The position numbers and the translations under genes are program-made. The notes beneath the pieces are model-generated. The model made no database searches. It was not told where the DNA came from and worked only from the letters and a program-made list of their open reading frames with translations. Below are positions 8,427-16,698 of a stretch of 64,000 nt of DNA, one piece after another; within the stretch, counting starts at the first letter, position 1; each line of letters begins with the position of its first letter. The stretch spans positions 62,001 to 126,000 of the forward strand of contig JADKBU010000054.1 in assembly GCA_016714935.1 (NCBI GenBank). The letters run 5' to 3'. The DNA is from Candidatus Accumulibacter propinquus (GTDB taxonomy: Bacteria > Pseudomonadota > Gammaproteobacteria > Burkholderiales > Rhodocyclaceae).

Positions 8427-9848
8427 ATGAATTCCCCTGTCGTTCGCCCGGTAGTCCTGTGTGGCGGTTCCGGAACCCGTTTGTGGCCCCTTTCGCGAAC
8501 GCACTATCCGAAGCAGTTCCTCCGCCTGGTCGACGAGTTTTCGCTGCTGCAGAACACCTTGCGTCGACTCGACGGACTCGCGGGGCTGGGCCGGACGATT
8601 GCCGTGGCCAACGAGAACCACCGCTTTCTGGTCGCCGAGCAGCTCCACGAGATCGGGCTGCAGGCCGATCTCCTGCTTGAACCGGCAGCGCGCAACACGG
8701 CGCCGGCAGTCGCCGCCGCCGCATTGCATGCGCTCGGAGAAGCCCCTGGACAAGACCCGCCCTTGCTGCTGGTACTTCCGTCGGACCATGTGATCGCCGA
8801 GGTGGCGGTTTTTCAAGCCGCGGTCAGGGCGGCGATTCCGCATGCCCTCGCCGGTGCTCTGGTCACCTTTGGCGTCGTCCCCGACCGCGCCGAAACCGGC
8901 TACGGCTATATTCGCCGCGGCGATCCGGTGCTCGGCGGCTACGCTCTCGACCGTTTCGTCGAGAAGCCCGACCCCGAAACCGCGCAGGCCTACCTGGATT
9001 CCGGTCAATACTTCTGGAACAGCGGCATGTTCCTGTTCCGTGCCGACACCTACCTTGAGGCCCTGCAGCGCTTTGCGCCGGGAATTCGCGAGTGCGTTGC
9101 CTCGGCCGTGGCTGACGCGCGTCGCGATCTCGACTTCCTGCGCCTCGATCAGACGGCCTTCGCGGCCAGCCCGGCAAACTCGATCGACTACGCGGTCATG
9201 GAAAAGACCGAGCACGGGGTAGTGATTCCGCTTGATGCCGGCTGGAACGACATCGGCGCCTGGGATGCGCTGGCAACGATCGGCCAGGCCGATGCCAACA
9301 ACAACACACAACACGGCGATGTGCTCAGCATCGATACCCGCAACTGTGTGTTGCTGTCCGAAGGCCGTTTGCTCGCCACGGTTGGCGTCAGCGACCTGGT
9401 CGTGGTGGCGACACCGGACGCCGTGCTGGTGGCCAACAAGGCGAAAGCACAGGAGGTCAAGGCGCTGGTCGACGAATTGAAGCGCTCGTCCCGCGCCGAA
9501 ACCGAATTCCGGCACATCGTACATCGCCCCTGGGGCAGCTACGAAGGAGTGGCGCACGGCCCGCGTTACCAGGTCAAACGCATCCTGGTCAAGCCAGGGG
9601 CCAGCCTGAGTCTGCAGAAACACCACCATCGCGCCGAACACTGGATCGTCGTCAAGGGTACGGCAATGATCGTCCGCGGCGACGACTCGCTGCTGCTGTC
9701 GGAGAACCAATCGACGTATATTCCCCTCGGCGTGGTGCATCGCCTGGAAAACCCGGGCAAGATCGACCTCGAAATCGTCGAGGTTCAGTCCGGCAGCTAT
9801 CTGGGGGAAGACGACATCGTCCGCCTCGAAGACAGCTACGGCCGCTAG
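8427..9848 (+). CDS. manC: Mannose-1-phosphate guanylyltransferase / mannose-6-phosphate isomerase
   Basis: Bifunctional type II PMI-GMP enzyme making GDP-mannose for polysaccharides. It has 473 aa. The nucleotidyltransferase signature GGSGTRLWPLSR is at residues 13-24, with FVEKPD further on; the C-terminal cupin (from about residue 360) carries the isomerase site with QKHHHRAEHW. The start at 8427 is chosen because TGGAGA lies just upstream and the conserved N-terminus follows; the open frame extends further 5' without homology. It is followed by dTDP-sugar genes, suggesting an O-antigen or exopolysaccharide precursor cluster. Confidence 0.95.
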   Translation: MNSPVVRPVVLCGGSGTRLWPLSRTHYPKQFLRLVDEFSLLQNTLRRLDGLAGLGRTIAVANENHRFLVAEQLHEIGLQADLLLEPAARNTAPAVAAAALHALGEAPGQDPPLLLVLPSDHVIAEVAVFQAAVRAAIPHALAGALVTFGVVPDRAETGYGYIRRGDPVLGGYALDRFVEKPDPETAQAYLDSGQYFWNSGMFLFRADTYLEALQRFAPGIRECVASAVADARRDLDFLRLDQTAFAASPANSIDYAVMEKTEHGVVIPLDAGWNDIGAWDALATIGQADANNNTQHGDVLSIDTRNCVLLSEGRLLATVGVSDLVVVATPDAVLVANKAKAQEVKALVDELKRSSRAETEFRHIVHRPWGSYEGVAHGPRYQVKRILVKPGASLSLQKHHHRAEHWIVVKGTAMIVRGDDSLLLSENQSTYIPLGVVHRLENPGKIDLEIVEVQSGSYLGEDDIVRLEDSYGR

Positions 9849-9940
9849 GCCCGAAGTTGCGCAACACGGTGAAGGGCCTGACGGCAAACCGATGCTTGAT
9901 CCCACGCGCCACGCCCAAGACGATTTGAAAGGACCTCTCC

Positions 9941-11008
9941 ATGATTCTGGTCACCGGCGGCGCGGGCTTTATCGGAGCAAATTTCGTTCTCGACTGGCTG
10001 GCACTGAGCGAAGAATCCCTGGTCAACCTCGACAAGCTGACCTATGCGGGCAACCGCGAGAACCTCGCCGCCCTGACTGATGACCCGCGGCACGTCTTCG
10101 TGCACGGCGACATCGGCGACAGCGCATTGACCAACCGCCTGCTCGCACAATACCAGCCGCGCGCGATCATCAATTTTGCCGCCGAATCGCACGTCGATCG
10201 CTCGATCCATGGCCCTGAAGACTTCATCCAGACCAATATCGTGGGCACCTTCCACCTGCTCGAAAGCATCCGCGGCTACTGGAGCAGCCTGCAAGGCGAG
10301 GCGAGAGACGGGTTCCGTTTTCTGCACGTCTCCACCGACGAGGTCTATGGCTCCCTGGCAAGGGAAGAACCCGCCTTCAGCGAAACCCACCGCTACGAGC
10401 CGAACAGCCCCTACTCGGCGAGCAAGGCCGCGAGCGACCATCTGGTACGTGCCTACCACCACACCTATGGCCTGCCGGTACTCACCACCAATTGCTCGAA
10501 CAACTACGGCCCCTACCATTTCCCCGAAAAACTGATCCCGTTGATGATCGTCAATGCCCTGGCCGGCAAGCCTCTGCCGGTTTATGGCGACGGCCAGCAG
10601 ATTCGCGACTGGCTGTACGTGAAGGACCATTGCAGCGCGATCCGACGGGTGCTGGAAGCCGGCCGTCCCGGCGAGACCTACAACGTCGGGGGCTGGAACG
10701 AGAAGCCCAACCTCGACATCGTACGCACGGTGTGCACCCTGCTCGACGAACTTCGCCCGCGTGCCGACGGCAAACCCTACTGCGAACAGATCGCCTACGT
10801 CACCGACCGGCCCGGCCACGATCGGCGCTACGCCATCGACGCCCGCAAGATCGAGCGCGAATTGGGCTGGAAGCCCGCCGAGACCTTCGCCACCGGCATC
10901 CGCAAGACGGTGCAGTGGTACCTGGACAATCAGGCCTGGGTCGGCAATGTGCAGTCCGGCGCCTACCGCGATTGGGTCGAGAAGAACTACGGCGAACGCC
11001 AGGGGTGA
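9941..11008 (+). CDS. rfbB: dTDP-glucose 4,6-dehydratase
   Basis: Converts dTDP-glucose to dTDP-4-keto-6-deoxyglucose, second step of dTDP-rhamnose synthesis. Extended SDR of 355 aa: NAD-binding GGAGFIG at residues 6-12, STDEVYG with catalytic Asp/Glu at 133-134, and YSASK (Tyr158, Lys162). Signature segments NNYGPYHFPEKLIP and the C-terminal substrate region are typical. It overlaps rfbD by 4 nt. rfbA and rfbC are not within the window and must be elsewhere if the pathway is complete. Confidence 0.96.
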   Translation: MILVTGGAGFIGANFVLDWLALSEESLVNLDKLTYAGNRENLAALTDDPRHVFVHGDIGDSALTNRLLAQYQPRAIINFAAESHVDRSIHGPEDFIQTNIVGTFHLLESIRGYWSSLQGEARDGFRFLHVSTDEVYGSLAREEPAFSETHRYEPNSPYSASKAASDHLVRAYHHTYGLPVLTTNCSNNYGPYHFPEKLIPLMIVNALAGKPLPVYGDGQQIRDWLYVKDHCSAIRRVLEAGRPGETYNVGGWNEKPNLDIVRTVCTLLDELRPRADGKPYCEQIAYVTDRPGHDRRYAIDARKIERELGWKPAETFATGIRKTVQWYLDNQAWVGNVQSGAYRDWVEKNYGERQG

Positions 11009-11901
11009 ACATCCTGCTCTTTGGCAAAGGCGGACAGGTCGGCTGGGAATTGCAGCGCAGCCTTGCACCCCTGGGCCGCATCGTCGCTCTCGATTGGCAG
11101 CCGGAGGGCAGGCTGTGCGGCGATTTCACCGACCTTGCCGGTCTCGCCGCCTGCGTGCGTGCGGTCGCTCCTGACGTGGTGGTCAACGCCGCCGCCCATA
11201 CGGCCGTCGACCAGGCCGAGTCGGAACCCGAACGGGCAAGAACCATCAACGCCCTGGCTCCCGCTGTGCTGGCCGCAGAAGCCGCCCGGCTGAACGCCTG
11301 GCTGGTCCACTACTCGACCGACTATGTGTTTGACGGCAGCGGCGACACGGCATGGCGGGAAGGCGACGCTACCGGCCCGCTCGGGGTCTACGGGAGGACC
11401 AAGCTCGCAGGCGAGCAGGCCGTCGCCGGCCACGACCGGCATCTGATCTTTCGTACCAGTTGGGTCTTTGCCGCGCGTGGCAACAATTTTGCCCGGACGA
11501 TGCTGCGTCTGGCGAACGAGCGCGAACAGATCAAGGTGGTCGCCGACCAGATCGGCGCCCCGACCGGGGCCGAACTGCTGGCGGACGTTACCGCGCATGC
11601 CATTCGCCGCGTCTGCCAGCAGCCTGATCTCGCCGGTCTCTACCATCTGGTGGCCGCCGGTGAAACCAGCTGGCATGGCTACGCCCGACACGTCATCGAG
11701 CGTGCCCGGCAGGCCGGACAGGCCATCCGGGTGGCCCCGGACGCCATCGTGGCGGTACCGAGCAGCGCCTACCCGGCACCTGCCCCGCGCCCCCTCAACT
11801 CGCGACTCGACACCCGCAAGCTGCAGACGGCCTTTGACCTGCGGCTGCCCGACTGGCAGGACGGCGTAGATCGCATGTTGGAGGAAATTCTCGGGCGATG
11901 A
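11005..11901 (+). CDS. rfbD: dTDP-4-dehydrorhamnose reductase
   Basis: NADPH-dependent last step of dTDP-L-rhamnose synthesis. It has 298 aa; GKGGQVG at residues 7-13 binds the nucleotide, STDYVFDG follows, and YGRTKLAGE carries the catalytic Tyr/Lys pair. The start is the GTG at 11005, which overlaps the rfbB stop (GTGA); the frame remains open far upstream, but only from here does it match the family. Confidence 0.95.
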   Translation: MNILLFGKGGQVGWELQRSLAPLGRIVALDWQPEGRLCGDFTDLAGLAACVRAVAPDVVVNAAAHTAVDQAESEPERARTINALAPAVLAAEAARLNAWLVHYSTDYVFDGSGDTAWREGDATGPLGVYGRTKLAGEQAVAGHDRHLIFRTSWVFAARGNNFARTMLRLANEREQIKVVADQIGAPTGAELLADVTAHAIRRVCQQPDLAGLYHLVAAGETSWHGYARHVIERARQAGQAIRVAPDAIVAVPSSAYPAPAPRPLNSRLDTRKLQTAFDLRLPDWQDGVDRMLEEILGR

Positions 11902-12024
11902 GGCAGGCGTCATCACCGCGGGAGTCTGAAGCCGCCCGGCCGGTTCGACCGGCATGGGAGCACCCGGCGAGCCCAGCGCAGGTGCCGGGCCACCGGTCCG
12001 GCGGTTATTGACAAGGAGTCCGAG

Positions 12025-12825
12025 TTGCACTGGTGGTTGGCATACATTGCGCTAGGCCTGTTTTCCGGTTTCTTCGCCGGCATGCTCGGCATCGGCGGCG
12101 GGCTGGTGATGGTCCCGACGCTGGCCCTGATGTTCGCTGCGCAGGCGGCGTTCCCCTCGACCGAGGTCCTGCATCTTGCGCTCGGCACGTCGATGGCGGC
12201 GATCCTGTTCACCTCGCTGGCCAGCCTCCGTGAACATCATCGGCACGGCGCCGTCCTGTGGCAGATCGTCGGCCAGATCACGCCGGGCATTCTCGCCGGA
12301 ACCTTGCTCGGCACCCTGTTCGCCGCGCGCGTCCCGGCCAGGCCGCTGGCCTTGTTTTTCACCGTCTTCGTCTGCCTGGTGGCGGTACAGATGATCCTCA
12401 ACCTGAAACCGAAACCGTCGCGCGAGTTACCCGGCGCCGTCGGCGTGTTTGCCGTCGGCACCGGCATCGGCGCGATTTCCTCGCTGGTGGCCATCGGCGG
12501 TGGCTCCCTCACCGTGCCCTTCCTGACCTGGTGCAATGTCCGCGTGCAACATGCCATCGGCACGTCAGCGGCGGTCGGATTTCCCCTCGCCCTGGGCGGC
12601 TCGCTCGGTTACATCTTCAACGGCTGGGAGCACACCGGCCTGCCGCCAGGGAGTCTAGGCTACGTCTACCTGCCGGCCCTGCTCTGGCTGGTGCCGTCGA
12701 GCATGCTGATCGCTCCCTTCGGGGCAAGACTGGCGCACCGACTGCCGGTCGCGACGTTGAAGCGCCTCTTTGCCGGGGTGCTGATTCTGCTGGCAGGAAA
12801 GATGCTGTGGAGTCTCTTCGGGTGA
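12025..12825 (+). CDS. TauE/SafE (DUF81) family sulfite exporter-like permease
   Basis: Integral inner-membrane protein of 266 aa with about seven to eight hydrophobic segments and the family's two GIGGG repeats (GMLGIGGGLVMVP near residue 19 and VAIGGGSLTVPF near 155). Family members export sulfite, sulfoacetate or related anions; the substrate here is unknown. It starts with TTG at 12025, supported by AAGGAG at 12013-12018. It converges on the crotonase gene and stands alone. Confidence 0.9.
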   Translation: MHWWLAYIALGLFSGFFAGMLGIGGGLVMVPTLALMFAAQAAFPSTEVLHLALGTSMAAILFTSLASLREHHRHGAVLWQIVGQITPGILAGTLLGTLFAARVPARPLALFFTVFVCLVAVQMILNLKPKPSRELPGAVGVFAVGTGIGAISSLVAIGGGSLTVPFLTWCNVRVQHAIGTSAAVGFPLALGGSLGYIFNGWEHTGLPPGSLGYVYLPALLWLVPSSMLIAPFGARLAHRLPVATLKRLFAGVLILLAGKMLWSLFG

Positions 12826-12856
12826 ACCGCCGCGCGACATTCCTCGCGAACGGTGA

Positions 12857-13636
12857 TCAGCGACCGCGAAAATCCGGCTTGCGCTTTTCGAGGAACGCCG
12901 ACAGCCCTTCGCGATAGTCTTCGGTATCGAGAAAGGCAAACGAGGCGCGCAGTTCCTGCTCGCTGAGCGGAACATCGTGCTGCAGGCGCCGCACCCATTG
13001 CTTGTGCCAGGTGGCGACCAGCGGCGCCCCAGCGCAAATGCGCCGGGCACTCGCATAGGCCTCGGCAACCACTTCGACATCGGCGACGACACGGTTCACC
13101 AGGCCCTTGGCCAGGGCCTCGGCGGCGCCGAGAATGCGGCCCTCGAGCAGGATTTCGAACACCGTCGCCGCCCCGGCCAGACGCAACAGACCTTCCATCT
13201 CGCCGGGATACATCGAGAAGCCGAGTTTGTTGATCGGCGCTCCGAAGCGTGACGACTCGCCGCAGACGCGCAGATCACATTGCGCGGCGATTTCCAGGCC
13301 ACCGCCGATGCACGCACCCTGCAGCAGGGCGATCGTCGGGTGGCGACAGTCGAACACCGCCTGCAAGGCAGCGCCAACCTGTGCGTGATACGCCAGCGCA
13401 CGCTCCAGGGTATCGCGCCGATGCAGGAACTCCTCGATGTCGCCGCCGGCGGCAAACGCCTGCTCGCCATCGCCCCGCAGGACGACACAGCGCACCTGCC
13501 CGTCGCCCGAAACCTCGCGCAATACCTCGGCGAGCTTCTGCCACATCGCAAAATCGATGGCGTTGAGTTTGCCCGGATTGGACAGGGTGACGGTGGCGAT
13601 GGCGTCCTCGCGGACACAAAGGATGCGCCCGCTCAC
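12857..13636 (-). CDS. Crotonase-superfamily protein (enoyl-CoA hydratase/isomerase-like), possibly a methylmalonyl-CoA decarboxylase
   Basis: Acyl-CoA-binding crotonase of 259 aa. The oxyanion-hole segments (AFAAGGDIEEF, GACIGGGLEIA) are present, and the first catalytic-type Glu (GGGLEIA) is kept. The second Glu of hydratases, normally in a PEI/PEV motif, is replaced (FGAPINKLGF). A Tyr follows at SMYPG, near the place of the catalytic Tyr of methylmalonyl-CoA decarboxylase, and the end EDYREGLSAFLEKRKPDFRG resembles that enzyme, though it is also common in crotonases. It overlaps the regulator gene by 4 nt and is divergent from the mutase operon. Superfamily certain; decarboxylase role inferred. 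Confidence 0.8.
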   Translation of the reverse strand: MSGRILCVREDAIATVTLSNPGKLNAIDFAMWQKLAEVLREVSGDGQVRCVVLRGDGEQAFAAGGDIEEFLHRRDTLERALAYHAQVGAALQAVFDCRHPTIALLQGACIGGGLEIAAQCDLRVCGESSRFGAPINKLGFSMYPGEMEGLLRLAGAATVFEILLEGRILGAAEALAKGLVNRVVADVEVVAEAYASARRICAGAPLVATWHKQWVRRLQHDVPLSEQELRASFAFLDTEDYREGLSAFLEKRKPDFRGR

Positions 13637-14304
13637 GCCATCGCCTCCAGCTGCGGCTGACTTCTGGCCACCGCCTGCCGCCCCGCCAGAATGTGATCGT
13701 GCATCGTGGTCTGCGCGCGCGTTGCGTCGCCGGCCCGGATCGCCGCGAGAATCGCCGCGTGTTCCGCCAGCGACTGCTGCAGCCGACCTTCGATGCTCAA
13801 GGAAAACAGGCGCGTCAGCTTGAGCACCTTGCGCAGGTCCTGGATCGCCTGCCGCAACCAGCGGTTGCCGGACATTTCCTGGATGCGCAGGTGAAACTCC
13901 TGATTGGCCTCGAAGAACCGCTCGATCTGGTTGCTGCTGGCAAAGAACTCGAGTTGCCGATGAATCGCCTCAAGTTCGGCGATTTCCCCGGCTTGCGCCC
14001 GGTGCGTCGCTTCCAGCGCGCAGCGCCCTTCGAGCATGGCCATGACCGGGAAGATTTCGTCCAGATCCTGCTCCGAGATCTCGGTCACGAAACAGCCGCG
14101 GCGCGGCCGCAGCGTCACCAGGCCTTCGGCCGCCAGAACCTTGAGGGCTTCCCGCAAGGGCGTCCGGCTGATGCCATAATCGACCGTCAGCAGTTGTTCG
14201 TCAATCCGGATTCCCGGCGGCAACTCGTGCGCGAAGATTCGCTGCCGTAGTCGTTCAGCGACTTCCTGGTAGAGGGCAGTCTGGGCGATGCGACTCGGAG
14301 CCAT
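13633..14304 (-). CDS. GntR family transcriptional regulator (FadR/FCD subfamily)
   Basis: DNA-binding repressor of 223 aa. The N-terminal winged helix (about residues 10-75) includes DYGISRTPLREALKVLAAEGLV; the all-helical FCD ligand domain has the usual metal-type histidines (EFHLRIQ, EHAAIL, MHDHIL). FCD members usually sense small carboxylates or acyl-CoAs. It is co-transcribed with the crotonase (4-nt overlap) and divergent from the methylmalonyl-CoA mutase operon, so it probably controls one or both. A palindrome over the mutase -10 box is the candidate site. Confidence 0.92.
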   Translation of the reverse strand: MAPSRIAQTALYQEVAERLRQRIFAHELPPGIRIDEQLLTVDYGISRTPLREALKVLAAEGLVTLRPRRGCFVTEISEQDLDEIFPVMAMLEGRCALEATHRAQAGEIAELEAIHRQLEFFASSNQIERFFEANQEFHLRIQEMSGNRWLRQAIQDLRKVLKLTRLFSLSIEGRLQQSLAEHAAILAAIRAGDATRAQTTMHDHILAGRQAVARSQPQLEAMA

Positions 14305-14344
14305 CGATCTTTTTCGCTAAGAGGTTCAGGGTCTCTAAGGGACC

Positions 14345-14374
14345 TTGCTTTCATAATTATGGATACAGTATTAT
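14345..14374 (+). promoter_or_regulatory. Predicted promoter of the mutase operon with an overlapping palindrome
   Basis: -35 TTGCTT (14345-14350), 18-bp spacer, -10 TATTAT (14369-14374). The odd palindrome ATAC-A-GTAT (14363-14371) overlaps the -10 box, a position where a bound repressor would block RNA polymerase. The short AT-rich palindrome is of the kind bound by GntR/FCD proteins, and such a regulator is encoded divergently 40 nt away. Direct binding is inferred. Confidence 0.6.
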
Positions 14375-14500
14375 TCGCGGGGCGGGGTGTCAAGCGTTAA
14401 AATCACCGAAACGGCGACGCGGCACCCTTGGTCAGTAGGGCCCCTGCGTCGTCAGGCGGGAGTACCGCCTCAATCCACAGATTTCTTGAAAGGTTCCGTC

Positions 14501-16675
14501 ATGTCCAACGCGAACAATGCTGCACCAAGTGATTCTGCAAGTCTTGATGCCTGGAAAAAGGCTGCCGCCAAGTCGGCGCCGGGCGGGAATGTCGAAGCAC
14601 TGAACTGGGTCACCCCCGAAGGTATCGTCGTCAAACCCCTGTACACCCGGCAGGATCTCGACGGGCTGCAGTACACCGACACGCTGCCCGGCCTCCCGCC
14701 CTTCGTGCGCGGTCCACAGGCCACGATGTATGCCGTGCGTCCGTGGACCATTCGCCAGTACGCCGGCTTCTCCACGGCCGAGGCCTCGAATGCCTTCTAT
14801 CGCAAGGCGCTGGCCGCCGGCGGTCAGGGCGTCTCGGTGGCCTTCGACCTGGCCACACACCGCGGCTACGACTCCGATCATCCGCGCGTCACCGGCGACG
14901 TCGGCAAGGCCGGCGTGGCGATCGATTCGGTCGAGGACATGAAGATTCTGTTCGACGGCATCCCGCTCGAAAAGATCTCGGTGTCGATGACCATGAACGG
15001 TGCCGTGCTGCCGATCCTGGCCGGCTACATCGTTGCTGCCGAAGAGCAGGGCGTGCCGCAGGAGAAACTCTCGGGGACCATCCAGAACGACATCCTCAAG
15101 GAGTTCATGGTCCGCAACACCTACATCTACCCGCCGAAACCGTCGATGCGGATCATCTCCGACATCATCGGCTACACCGCGCAGCACATGCCGAAGTTCA
15201 ACTCGATCTCGATCTCCGGCTATCACATGCAGGAAGCCGGCGCGACGCAGGCGCTGGAACTGGCGTTCACCCTGGCCGATGGTCGCGACTACGTGAAGAC
15301 GGCCATCGCTTCCGGTCTCGACGTCGACGGTTTTGCCGGCCGGCTCTCGTTCTTCTTTGCCATCGGCATGAACTTCTATCTCGAAGTGGCGAAGCTGCGC
15401 GCTGCCCGCCTGCTGTGGTGGAAGATCATGCAGGAATTCTCGCCGAAGAGCCCGAAGTCGATGATGCTGCGCACCCACTGCCAGACCTCCGGCTGGTCGC
15501 TGACCGAACAGGATCCCTACAACAACGTCGTGCGGACCACCATCGAGGCGATGGCTGCAGTCTTCGGCGGGACGCAGTCGCTGCATACCAATGCGCTCGA
15601 TGAAGCCATCGCCCTGCCGACCGAGTTCTCGTCGCGCATCGCCCGCAACACGCAGCTGGTCATCCAGGAAGAGACGCACATCACCAACGTCATCGATCCC
15701 TGGGCCGGCTCGTACATGATGGAGAAGCTGACGCAGGACCTGGTGGACGAAGCCTGGAAGATCATCGAGGAAGTCGAGAGCATGGGCGGCATGACGCACG
15801 CCGTCGAATCCGGCTGGGCCAAGATGAAGATCGAGGGCTGCGCCGCCGACAAGCAGGCACGTATCGATTCCGGCAAGGACGTCATCGTCGGGGTCAACAA
15901 GTACAAGCTCGCCAAGGAAGACAGCCTCGACATTCGCGACATCGACAACAACGCCGTCCGCGACTCGCAGATCGCGCGCCTGAAGAGCGTCCGCGCCAAT
16001 CGCGACACCGACCAGGTCAACGCGGCGCTGGCCGACCTGACGCGCTGCGCCGAAACCGGCGAAGGCAATCTGCTCGACCTCACGGTCAGGGCGATGCGCC
16101 TGCGCGCCTCGGTGGGCGAAGTCTCGGACGCGATGGAGAAGATCTTCGGTCGTTTCCGTGCCACGCAGCAAACGGTTTCGGGTGTCTATGGCGCGGTCGT
16201 CGAAGGCATCGCCAGCTGGGAAAACCTCAAGGCAGAAATCGTCAGGTTCAACGACGAGGAAGGCCGCCGGCCACGGATCATGATTGCCAAGCTCGGTCAG
16301 GACGGTCACGACCGCGGTGCCAAAGTGGTGGCTACCGCCTTTGCCGACCTCGGCTTCGACATCGACGTCGGGCCGCTCTTCCAGACCCCGGAAGAGGCCG
16401 CTCGCCTGGCCATCGAGAACGACGTGCATGCGGTCGGCGTATCCTCGCTGGCCGCCGGCCACAAGACGCTGTTGCCGGCGCTGGTGCAGGCGCTCAAGGA
16501 TCAGGGTGCCGACGACATCATTGTCTTCGCCGGCGGGGTGATTCCGGCGCAGGACTATGACTTCCTGTTCGCGGCCGGCGCCAAGGCCATTTTCGGCCCC
16601 GGCACACGCATCGAGGACTCGGCCATGACCGTGCTGGCGGAAATCCGCAAGGCACGTTCGCAGGCAACGGCCTGA
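14501..16675 (+). CDS. scpA: Methylmalonyl-CoA mutase, single-chain
   Basis: Adenosylcobalamin-dependent interconversion of methylmalonyl-CoA and succinyl-CoA. It has 724 aa, with the TIM-barrel substrate domain first (about residues 30-560) and the B12-binding domain at the end, where GQDGHDRG carries the lower-ligand His603 (DxHxxG). This matches the homodimeric ScpA/Sbm type rather than the split alpha/beta type. The start at 14501 follows GAAAGG (14488-14493); the frame is open upstream to 14387 but without homology. It heads an operon with MeaB and propionyl-CoA carboxylase, so the likely role is propionyl-CoA to succinyl-CoA or the reverse. Confidence 0.96.
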   Translation: MSNANNAAPSDSASLDAWKKAAAKSAPGGNVEALNWVTPEGIVVKPLYTRQDLDGLQYTDTLPGLPPFVRGPQATMYAVRPWTIRQYAGFSTAEASNAFYRKALAAGGQGVSVAFDLATHRGYDSDHPRVTGDVGKAGVAIDSVEDMKILFDGIPLEKISVSMTMNGAVLPILAGYIVAAEEQGVPQEKLSGTIQNDILKEFMVRNTYIYPPKPSMRIISDIIGYTAQHMPKFNSISISGYHMQEAGATQALELAFTLADGRDYVKTAIASGLDVDGFAGRLSFFFAIGMNFYLEVAKLRAARLLWWKIMQEFSPKSPKSMMLRTHCQTSGWSLTEQDPYNNVVRTTIEAMAAVFGGTQSLHTNALDEAIALPTEFSSRIARNTQLVIQEETHITNVIDPWAGSYMMEKLTQDLVDEAWKIIEEVESMGGMTHAVESGWAKMKIEGCAADKQARIDSGKDVIVGVNKYKLAKEDSLDIRDIDNNAVRDSQIARLKSVRANRDTDQVNAALADLTRCAETGEGNLLDLTVRAMRLRASVGEVSDAMEKIFGRFRATQQTVSGVYGAVVEGIASWENLKAEIVRFNDEEGRRPRIMIAKLGQDGHDRGAKVVATAFADLGFDIDVGPLFQTPEEAARLAIENDVHAVGVSSLAAGHKTLLPALVQALKDQGADDIIVFAGGVIPAQDYDFLFAAGAKAIFGPGTRIEDSAMTVLAEIRKARSQATA

Positions 16676-16698
16676 ACGCGCCGCACTCACGGTAGCGC

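Noticed and set aside
14432..16690. Very long open frame antisense to methylmalonyl-CoA mutase
   Set aside because: It is a shadow of the mutase codon pattern in GC-rich DNA, with unnatural His/Arg/Asp-rich composition and no family match.
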